Of a stretch of DNA of 11,261 nucleotides, positions 6,524 to 11,261 are shown one piece after another (within the stretch, counting starts at the first letter, position 1; each line of letters opens with the position of its first letter). Source of the DNA: an uncultured bacterium (GTDB lineage: Bacteria; Cyanobacteriota; Vampirovibrionia; Gastranaerophilales; Gastranaerophilaceae); assembly GCA_900555175.1 (NCBI GenBank), contig USJT01000013.1, forward strand, positions 1 through 11,261. Reading direction: 5' to 3'. The notes under the pieces are model-generated. The model saw only the letters and a program-made list of their open reading frames with translations, had not been told where the DNA came from and did no database searches. The position numbers and the translations under genes were made by a program.

Positions 6524-6563
6524 TTGTAAACTTATGTAACGATTTTGTTCAGAAAAAGCAATT

Positions 6564-6592
6564 TTGTGGAATTTATATCCTTAGTATATATA
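6564..6592 (+). promoter_or_regulatory. Probable promoter of the 70-residue protein gene
   Basis: TTGTGG (6564-6569) and TATATA (6587-6592) are separated by 17 bases, placing the transcript start near 6600 and leaving a leader of about 30 bases that carries AAGGAG (6615-6620). A TATAAG overlapping the -10 is an alternative. No other promoter is evident before coaX, so this one may also serve coaX. Confidence 0.5.
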
Positions 6593-6628
6593 TAAGAGAT
6601 ATGAGTATTATATTAAGGAGATATAGTT

Positions 6629-6841
6629 ATGGCATCTGGACGTATTGAAGCAATCGGAATTGAAGATAAATCAAGTAAAGCAACATATTCTTCTCAAGTT
6701 AAAAAGAAAAATCCTTGGGAAAATATCGGATATTTGATGAACGGATTTGGCTCTTATATAAACAACTTGCCGGATAATTTTAACAGTGCATTTACTGTTG
6801 GTAAATCAGGTACCGAAGGCAAAGGTGCTTTCTTAGGCTAA
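6629..6841 (+). CDS. Small protein of unknown function (70 residues)
   Basis: I do not recognise this protein. Its start is firm: AAGGAG lies eight bases before the ATG, one of the best ribosome binding sites in the window, and a promoter lies upstream. The 70 residues are hydrophilic with no membrane segment, signal peptide or cysteine. The first 30 are rich in Ser, Lys and Glu, then K-K-K-N-P-W-E-N-I-G-Y-L-M-N-G-F-G-S-Y forms a possible amphipathic segment, and the tail is rich in Gly and Ser (…S-G-T-E-G-K-G-A-F-L-G). It lies 59 bases upstream of coaX on the same strand and may be co-transcribed with it. The strong initiation signals suggest high expression, which is an inference. Confidence 0.75.
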   Translation: MASGRIEAIGIEDKSSKATYSSQVKKKNPWENIGYLMNGFGSYINNLPDNFNSAFTVGKSGTEGKGAFLG

Positions 6842-6863
6842 TCCTTTGCAAAAAGTTTGTATT

Positions 6864-6903
6864 TGTAATACACTAATCTTTGAAAGAGGATTAGTGTATT
6901 ATG
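6864..6903 (+). promoter_or_regulatory. Hairpin holding the coaX ribosome binding site and abutting its start codon
   Basis: AATACACTAATC (6867-6878) is a perfect 12-base inverted match to GATTAGTGTATT (6889-6900), which ends one base before the coaX ATG. Further pairs (T6879-G6888, T6880-A6887, T6881-G6886) close a GAAA tetraloop at 6882-6885. T6866, G6865 and T6864 could pair with the A, U and G of the start codon. The only Shine-Dalgarno-like sequence for coaX, AGAGGA (6885-6890), therefore lies in the loop and upper 3' arm. No T-run follows, so it is not a standard terminator. Confidence 0.65.
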
Positions 6904-7689
6904 TTATTAACAGCCGATATTGGAAATACCAGCATTACCCTGGGGCTTTTTGAAGAAGATGCCCTTGTTGAAGAATATAGATTAGCTTCTGATAAAGATT
7001 TGTCTTTAGAAGAATATGAAGTTCTTTTGAAAACTTTGTTTAAAGAATTTAATGTAGATGGCGCAATTATATCTTCTGTTGTTGAAGAATTGACTAAAAA
7101 GTTTAAAACAGCAGTAGATAATGTTTTTAAATTAGATGCGATAATCTTATCTACTGATATAAATACAGGTGTTAAGATTGCTCTTGATATTCCAAATGAA
7201 GCAGGAGCTGATAGAATTGCAAACGCTGCAGGTGCTTATGTTTTGTATAAACATCCTGTTATAGTTGTTGATTTTGGAACAGCTACAACCTTTGATATTG
7301 TTAATGGAAACGGCGAATTTGTCGGAGGTATTATTGCTCCGGGTTTAAATTTGCAACTAAAAGCTTTGAATAAATTTACATCAAAATTGCCGAGAATTGA
7401 GGTTGCTCTGTCAAATTCAGCAATCGGACATAATACGACTGATGCAATCCTTTCAGGTGTTTTGAGAGGCTCTGCTGCTATGATTGACGGGCTTATCGAA
7501 CAATGTGAAAAAGAATTGGGCGGAAAAGCTGTTATTGTTGCAACAGGCGGATATTCAGGCTTAATTGCAAATTACTTGAAAAGACACTTTGATTTTATAA
7601 ATCCGACATTAACGCTTGAAGGTTTGAGATACCTTTATCAGATAAATAAATTAGATGTCGTAAGTGAATTGAAGGAAGTTTCCCATTAG
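6901..7689 (+). CDS. coaX: Type III pantothenate kinase CoaX
   Basis: CoaX phosphorylates pantothenate in the first step of coenzyme A synthesis. Unlike type I kinases it belongs to the ASKHA fold, and the family needs a monovalent cation and resists feedback by CoA. The 262-residue product has the phosphate-binding loop D6-I-G-N-T at the N-terminus, A-G-A-D-R-I-A-N-A around 101-109, D124-F-G-T-A-T-T-F-D (the catalytic region), G-G-I-I-A-P-G at 142-148 and T-G-G-Y-S-G at 205-210. Length is normal. ATG 6901 is the only start that keeps the N-terminal loop in place. Its ribosome binding site is inside a hairpin (see 6864-6903). The last 39 bases overlap the end of rex on the opposite strand, so no terminator lies between the two genes. 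Confidence 0.96.
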   Translation: MLLTADIGNTSITLGLFEEDALVEEYRLASDKDLSLEEYEVLLKTLFKEFNVDGAIISSVVEELTKKFKTAVDNVFKLDAIILSTDINTGVKIALDIPNEAGADRIANAAGAYVLYKHPVIVVDFGTATTFDIVNGNGEFVGGIIAPGLNLQLKALNKFTSKLPRIEVALSNSAIGHNTTDAILSGVLRGSAAMIDGLIEQCEKELGGKAVIVATGGYSGLIANYLKRHFDFINPTLTLEGLRYLYQINKLDVVSELKEVSH

Positions 7690-8265
7690 GTTTTCATTCC
7701 AAACTTGAACGTTTTTCGGAACTGTGAGTACAACAGGTGCAAAGTTCCAAATATATTTAATGTTCGATTTTACAAGAAAGTCTGCCGTACTTTGCGCAAA
7801 ACGTGCAGGAACTGTTAGAATTGCAATATCCGCATCTTCTTTTTTTGCTATACTTGGAAGATTTTTTATATCTTGAATTTCCATTCCGTTTATAATTTTT
7901 CCGATTTTTTCAGGGGAATTGTCAAATAAAGATAGAATGTTCAAACCGTAATCTTGGAAATTTCCGTAATTTGCGATAGCTGTCCCAAGATTTCCTGCTC
8001 CTATAATAAAAGCTTTTTTTGTCTTTTTAAACCCAAGAGTTTTTTCAATGGATATTTTTAATTCTTTAACAATATATCCTACTCTGTTTTTCCCTGAGTT
8101 ATTTAAAATGCTGATATCTTTTCTGACTTGAGAATCATCAATATTCAATAATTGGGCAATTTGTTTACTTGAAATAAATTCTATTTTTTTGTCTATGTAA
8201 TCTGATAATATGCAATGATAAAGCGTTAGTCTGTTAATTACTTTATCTGAAATTTTCTTTTCCAT
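7651..8265 (-). CDS. rex: Redox-sensing transcriptional repressor Rex
   Basis: Rex represses fermentation and respiration genes when NAD+ is high and is released by NADH. The 204-residue protein has an N-terminal winged helix (about 5-70) with the recognition region S-Q-V-R-K-D-I-S (45-52) and the G-x-x-R-V-G-Y turn. A Rossmann NAD(H)-binding domain follows with G-A-G-N-L-G (89-94), and a C-terminal region W-N-F-A-P-V-V-L leads into the domain-swapped helix. Length is slightly under the usual 210-215. The wing region L-N-N-S-G-K-N-R-V-G-Y departs from the common G-E-F-G-K-R-G-V-G-Y, which may alter operator preference. There is no ribosome binding site before ATG 8265, and the promoter lies so close that the mRNA is probably leaderless. 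The 3' end runs 39 bases into coaX. Confidence 0.95.
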   Translation of the reverse strand: MEKKISDKVINRLTLYHCILSDYIDKKIEFISSKQIAQLLNIDDSQVRKDISILNNSGKNRVGYIVKELKISIEKTLGFKKTKKAFIIGAGNLGTAIANYGNFQDYGLNILSLFDNSPEKIGKIINGMEIQDIKNLPSIAKKEDADIAILTVPARFAQSTADFLVKSNIKYIWNFAPVVLTVPKNVQVWNENLMGNFLQFTYDI

Positions 8266-8271
8266 AAGATT

Positions 8272-8280
8272 ATTATATCA
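8272..8280 (-). promoter_or_regulatory. Extended -10 promoter of rex
   Basis: On the minus strand, TGA at 8280-8278 is followed by TATAAT at 8277-8272, a perfect extended -10 element (TGnTATAAT). A weak TTTATA (8298-8293) could act as -35 with a 15-base spacer. The transcript start would fall seven bases downstream, at about 8265, which is the A of the rex ATG. Confidence 0.6.
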
Positions 8281-8317
8281 TAAAACGAGATTTATAAATT
8301 TAAAATATATAAAAGCC

Positions 8318-8355
8318 AAAAAAAATGACGAGGTTGCGATTTACATACTCGTCAT
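8318..8355 (-). terminator. Minus-strand intrinsic terminator between the murT operon and rex
   Basis: On the minus strand ATGACGAG (8355-8348) pairs with CTCGTCAT (8332-8325) around a 15-base loop, followed by a run of eight T's (8325-8318). It lies about 180 bases after the stop of the 104-residue gene and about 40 bases before the rex -10 box. It is well placed to end the murT-pdxJ operon and insulate rex. Confidence 0.75.
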
Positions 8356-8357
8356 GC

Positions 8358-8429
8358 TTATGAATTATATATGTATTGTTGTGTTAGCTGTCTTATCATC
8401 AAGCTCTCTCTTATATTATATATATACCA
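8358..8429 (-). promoter_or_regulatory. Possible promoter and 13-codon ORF directly before the terminator
   Basis: On the minus strand TGG then TATATA (8426-8421), overlapping TATAAT (8422-8417), makes an extended -10-like element, with a weak TTAAAA (8448-8443) as -35. About 20 bases on, after GAGAGAG, an ATG at 8399 opens a 13-residue frame (MIRQLTQQYIYNS) whose TAA at 8360-8358 is two bases from the terminator hairpin. It could specify a transcript of roughly 95 bases. The rest of the 272-base gap, from 8430 to 8537, shows nothing I can name. Confidence 0.25.
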
Positions 8430-8537
8430 CATAACTAATACTTTTTAACTATATGTAAAGATATATTACTAATTCTTTTGGGTAAGTTTAGAAAAACAAA
8501 ACATTCTTTAGGCTTAGTTTAAAAGACTGCAATAAGT

Positions 8538-8852
8538 TTAGTTATTTGAGCGTTTTTCTTCTTCTCTGACAAAGTTTGAGAGGGCTTCAAGATGCTTATC
8601 TTCAATAGCATCAATCAAATCTTTTACAGTTTTAATTTTCCCAAGAGCAAAACCTGTTTCTGCAAGAAGGACACAATCGTTGCATAGTCTGTAACCCTCA
8701 TATTCTATTGAACCTGCAAGACATTTGTTTTGTCCGCAACAGTCGCAGTCGAAGTATTCATCTACTATATCAGGGTTATCTTCTATGTCGTCAAGTCGCA
8801 TTTGTTCTACAACTTGAGCCATTTCTTGTGCTATTTCTTTTTCGGTTTTCAT
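8538..8852 (-). CDS. Small cysteine-rich (putative zinc-binding) protein of unknown function
   Basis: This 104-residue soluble protein is not one I can name. Residues 1-34 are highly acidic and helical, starting M-K-T-E-K-E-I-A-Q-E. The central part has C36-D-C38-C39-G-Q-N-K-C44 and then C57-N-D-C60, with R-L before the second pair. Two CxxC-type knuckles (C36/C39 and C57/C60) are enough for one zinc site of zinc-ribbon or treble-clef type. The C-terminal part is helical and charged. The ATG at 8852 has TTGGAG upstream, and the gene lies 19 bases after the pdxJ stop, so it is the third gene of the murT operon. No link to B6 or cell-wall chemistry is visible in the sequence itself. Confidence 0.75.
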   Translation of the reverse strand: MKTEKEIAQEMAQVVEQMRLDDIEDNPDIVDEYFDCDCCGQNKCLAGSIEYEGYRLCNDCVLLAETGFALGKIKTVKDLIDAIEDKHLEALSNFVREEEKRSNN

Positions 8853-8871
8853 AAAAATTACTCCAAGTTTT

Positions 8872-9582
8872 TTATTTTATTAAATCTCTCATTTTAGTTA
8901 CGGCTTCTGCAAGTCCTGTAAATACTGCACGTGAAATAATACTGTGTCCTATATTAAGCTCGTGCAAGCCTTCTATTTCGTGCATTCTGTAAACGTTTTC
9001 ATAATTTAGTCCGTGACCTGCATTTACTTTTAGACCTAAACTTTGGGCTAATTCTGCTGATTTTTTAAGTTTTTGGAATTCGGCTTCTTCCTCATCATAG
9101 CCAAAGCATTCTGAATATGTACCTGTATGCAGCTCAATGAATTGTGCGCCTGTTTTTGCAGATGCTTTAACTTGTTCTTCATCAGGATCGATGAACAAGC
9201 TTACGATAATACCTGCATCAAGTAACGGTTTTATAAATTCTGTTACTCTGTCTAATTGCCCTGCAACATCAAGTCCGCCTTCTGTTGTTATTTCTTGACG
9301 TTTTTCAGGTACAAGGCATATAGAATAAGGCTTGATATCCAATGCGATTTTTTGAATATCATCTGCCATTGCCATTTCAAGGTTTAAGCGTGTTTTAAGT
9401 TTATTAATTAATGAGTAAACATCTTCATCTTTTATATGTCGCCTGTCTTCTCTTAAGTGTGTTGTAATTGATGAAGCTCCGTTTTCTTCAGCTATTTCTG
9501 CTGCTTTTTCAACGCTTGGTTCTACTCCGCCTCTTGCGTTTCTTAATGTTGCTATATGATCTATGTTTACACCTAATAACAT
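8872..9582 (-). CDS. pdxJ: Pyridoxine 5'-phosphate synthase PdxJ
   Basis: PdxJ condenses 1-deoxy-D-xylulose 5-phosphate with 3-amino-2-oxopropyl phosphate to make pyridoxine 5'-phosphate, the last ring-forming step of DXP-dependent B6 synthesis. The 236-residue TIM-barrel protein carries N-I-D-H-I-A-T-L-R-N-A-R at 6-17, T-H-L-R-E-D-R-R-H-I around 41-50, N-L-E-M near 67-70 with the catalytic glutamate, E-L-H-T-G-T and N-A-G-H-G-L-N with the catalytic histidine. Length is normal. The start is one base past the murT stop (9584), with AGAGG inside the end of murT, so translation is coupled. This route is typical of Proteobacteria, Bacteroidetes and the cyanobacterial lineage and not of most Firmicutes, which helps place the organism. 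No pdxA is visible nearby. Confidence 0.97.
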   Translation of the reverse strand: MLLGVNIDHIATLRNARGGVEPSVEKAAEIAEENGASSITTHLREDRRHIKDEDVYSLINKLKTRLNLEMAMADDIQKIALDIKPYSICLVPEKRQEITTEGGLDVAGQLDRVTEFIKPLLDAGIIVSLFIDPDEEQVKASAKTGAQFIELHTGTYSECFGYDEEEAEFQKLKKSAELAQSLGLKVNAGHGLNYENVYRMHEIEGLHELNIGHSIISRAVFTGLAEAVTKMRDLIK

Positions 9583-9583
9583 T

Positions 9584-10912
9584 TTATTTACCTCTTTCTG
9601 CCGTAAGCTTTAAAAGTGCTGTATAGGAAGGCAAAATTGTTGTTTTGCCTGCTGTTGTAGCTTTATTTATTGCTTTTTTTATGTTTGGTTCTACTATAAT
9701 TTTTTCTTGCGGAATCCCTGCATATTTGAGTCTTACTGCCATGTCATTTGCTCTTGTCCCTGATGTTATAACAAGTTTTTCCGCATTTTTCAATTGTTCA
9801 AAATCACTGTCCCATAGCCAAGAAATATCTCGCCCGTCTGCGTAATTGTCATTAATTGCAATTACTATATTTGATTGTAAATCAACTGTTTTTAAAACTT
9901 CACTTGCACCTGTCGGGTTTTTGATTAATTGAATTATCACAGGATTGCCGTTAATTGTACATTTTTCGGTTCGTCCAAAGATTGCCTTGTAGGTTTCAAG
10001 GGCTTTTTGAATTTCCTGTTGGTTTAAACCAACCTCAAATCCAAATGCAATAGCAGCAAGAGCATTGTATGCGTTATAAAGTCCTGTCAGATTTATTTTA
10101 AATTCAAACGGAATCCCTTTGTGTTCTACTGTAATTTTTGAATAATCATCATAAATTTCAACATTTGCCGGGTAATTGCATTGAGGGCGTTTATAACCGC
10201 ATTTTGGACAATAGTAGTGTCCTTGTTGTGCAAAGAATTGTTTTGTATATTTAAGTTCTTCGTTGCAAGAGCAGTTAAATACCTCTGACGGGGCATTTGA
10301 TTTGTGCTCATAAGTACAATGATATTCAACGTTTTCAAACCCGTAATAGACAGCGTATTTTGTTCTGTTAAATGTCGCAACTATCGGGTCATCAGCGTTC
10401 AAAATAAGCTTTAAATCCGGATTCTTGTCAATTGCATTTTTTATAAACCCTGCAGTAGTATTTAATTCTCCGTATCTGTCAAGTTGGTCACGGAAAAGGT
10501 TTGTAACTACAAGATAATCTGATTTTAAATAATCGTATAATTTTGTTAGATATGCTTCATCAGATTCTATTACGGCATAATCAAAATTTTTAAACGGCTC
10601 AATTTCAAGCGCAAAAACATTCGCAACTCCTGTGAGCATATTTGCACCTTTGAGGTTATGTATAACTTTTTGGTTTGCAACTTCAAGAATATGTGAAATA
10701 AGTCCTGAAGTTGTTGATTTGCCGTTCGTTCCTGTAATTGTAACTATTTGCTTTTTTACATATTTGGAGCAATATTTTAAAAAGTCAGGGCAAATCTTTA
10801 GTGCAAGCATTCCTGCAAATGAAGTGCCTGATGATGTGCTTAATAGCTTAATTGCAAGATATGCGCTTTTTGCTGTTATTAATGCCGGATAGAATTTTAG
10901 TTTCCCTATCAT
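9584..10912 (-). CDS. murT: MurT-like Mur ligase (lipid II isoglutaminyl synthase subunit)
   Basis: MurT with the glutaminase GatD amidates the glutamate of the peptidoglycan stem peptide on lipid II to isoglutamine. The 442-residue product has the Mur ligase P-loop G-T-N-G-K-S-T (61-67), E-S-D-E-A-Y-L (116-122), and N-L-F-R-D-Q-L-D-R-Y-G-E (138-149). An inserted zinc ribbon has C214/C216 and C235-P-K-C238-G-Y. The DUF1727 C-terminal domain has K-N-P-T-G (331-335) and N-D-N-Y-A-D-G-R-D-I-S-W-L-W-D (354-368). The first zinc pair is C-x-C rather than C-x-x-C. ATG 10912 has AAAGGA six bases upstream. The usual partner gatD is not adjacent on either side; pdxJ follows after one base instead. Family membership is firm, but pairing with a GatD in this organism is an assumption. 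Confidence 0.9.
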   Translation of the reverse strand: MIGKLKFYPALITAKSAYLAIKLLSTSSGTSFAGMLALKICPDFLKYCSKYVKKQIVTITGTNGKSTTSGLISHILEVANQKVIHNLKGANMLTGVANVFALEIEPFKNFDYAVIESDEAYLTKLYDYLKSDYLVVTNLFRDQLDRYGELNTTAGFIKNAIDKNPDLKLILNADDPIVATFNRTKYAVYYGFENVEYHCTYEHKSNAPSEVFNCSCNEELKYTKQFFAQQGHYYCPKCGYKRPQCNYPANVEIYDDYSKITVEHKGIPFEFKINLTGLYNAYNALAAIAFGFEVGLNQQEIQKALETYKAIFGRTEKCTINGNPVIIQLIKNPTGASEVLKTVDLQSNIVIAINDNYADGRDISWLWDSDFEQLKNAEKLVITSGTRANDMAVRLKYAGIPQEKIIVEPNIKKAINKATTAGKTTILPSYTALLKLTAERGK

Positions 10913-10965
10913 AAATAGTCCTTTAGACGTATTCTCTTTCCCTTAATATTATTCTATACTTCTCT

Positions 10966-10973
10966 ATTATAAT
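10966..10973. promoter_or_regulatory. Divergent -10 element between murT and the right-edge gene
   Basis: ATTATAAT reads as TATAAT on the minus strand (10971-10966, toward murT, leader about 45 bases) and on the plus strand (10968-10973, toward the ORF at 11001, leader about 20 bases). The -35 sequences are weak on both sides (TTATTT with a 16-base spacer for murT), so which direction is active is unclear. Confidence 0.4.
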
Positions 10974-11000
10974 AATACAAAAGTAAGAAATAATAAAAAA

Positions 11001-11261
11001 ATGTATTTATTTGTTGCAATAATTTTTATAGCAGAATTGATATCGTAAAGGCAGATAGAGCCGTTATCAAATATAATGAATGTGTAAAAATGTTAAACCC
11101 TTTGGTATTGACTTGTATGCAATATGCAAGGTGTTTGGTTTCCAGTTTTAATAAATCATTTGAAAAATTCATAGTGTTTATAAGGAAAAAACAGGAGCAG
11201 GTAGTATATAAGACTATAATCGTTATAGCTATATATGCTTTTTTATTTTTATTTAAGATGA
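11001..11261 (+). pseudogene. Small membrane protein gene, apparently frameshifted and cut by the window end
   Basis: ATG 11001 opens a hydrophobic 15-residue frame (MYLFVAIIFIAELIS) that stops at TAA 11046-11048. In the next frame an open stretch begins at once (VKADRAVIKYNECV…), continues through ATG 11090, has a hydrophobic helix near its end (T-I-I-V-I-A-I-Y-A-F-L-F-L-F) and leaves the window. Restoring one missing base near 11037-11047 would give a protein with an N-terminal membrane helix, an amphipathic middle and a second membrane helix, a sensible layout. Alternatives are an intact shorter gene starting at ATG 11090, which has no ribosome binding site, or no gene at all. I do not recognise a family. 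A TATAAT about 28 bases upstream of 11001 is a possible promoter. Confidence 0.35.

Noticed and set aside
6867..6900. The inverted repeat before coaX as an intrinsic terminator of the 70-residue gene.
   Set aside because: No T-run follows; the sequence goes directly into the coaX start codon. Some termination or mRNA stabilisation cannot be excluded, but the standard signature is missing.
9645..10892. Several open frames antisense to or out of frame with murT, and others antisense to the HEAT and DUF366 genes and in sdaAA.
   Set aside because: They lie entirely inside strongly supported genes, lack ribosome binding sites, and their translations look like shadows of the real coding strand.
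11037..11070. Inverted repeat TTGATATCG / CGTTATCAA as an operator or terminator.
   Set aside because: Only six plus two pairs with a mismatch and a 16-base spacer, no T-run, and it lies within the probable frameshifted gene.

Overview
The window is AT-rich bacterial chromosome with compact housekeeping operons. It carries no phage, transposon, CRISPR, tRNA or rRNA signature that I can see. Several features fit a gut member of the Gastranaerophilales/Vampirovibrionia (the non-photosynthetic sister lineage of Cyanobacteria, formerly Melainabacteria): a pseudopilin-like protein with a DVNG...PN..G.D.F tail, DXP-dependent vitamin B6 synthesis (PdxJ), a MurT-type Mur ligase, Rex, a two-subunit Fe-S serine dehydratase and strong A+T bias. 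This is inference from gene content; no rRNA or marker phylogeny is possible here.

Left part, plus strand (1-3526). The 3' end of a secreted pseudopilin-like gene closes with a long intrinsic terminator. A consensus promoter then drives a tightly overlapping four-gene operon: HEAT-repeat protein, queC, a DUF366 protein, and a membrane-anchored SPOR-domain protein. A hairpin at about 3495-3526 ends it and lies back to back with surE on the minus strand.

Middle (4320-6900). A 614-base stretch without a large gene holds a probable small structured RNA with three ACGAGGAA motifs and a strong terminator (about 4450-4592). It also holds a minus-strand small ORF that looks frameshifted (4688-4829) and the sdaAB promoter. 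sdaAB-sdaAA encode L-serine dehydratase (serine to pyruvate and ammonia). An unrecognised 70-residue protein with its own promoter follows, then coaX (type III pantothenate kinase), whose ribosome binding site lies at the top of a long perfect hairpin abutting the start codon.

Right part, minus strand (7651-10912). rex (NADH/NAD redox repressor) overlaps the 3' end of coaX by 39 bases and has an extended -10 promoter so close to its ATG that the mRNA is probably leaderless. Upstream of it, an operon murT-pdxJ-(104-residue Cys-rich protein) runs toward a minus-strand terminator at 8318-8355. At the right edge a divergent TATAAT element precedes a small membrane-protein gene on the plus strand that seems to carry a one-base frameshift and leaves the window.

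The products belong to cell envelope maintenance (SPOR protein, MurT), tRNA modification (QueC and perhaps DUF366), cofactor supply (CoaX, PdxJ) and central metabolism with redox control (SdaAA/AB, Rex). The strongest candidates for undescribed biology are the small RNA at 4450-4592, the coaX translation-initiation hairpin, and the DUF366 protein coupled to queC.
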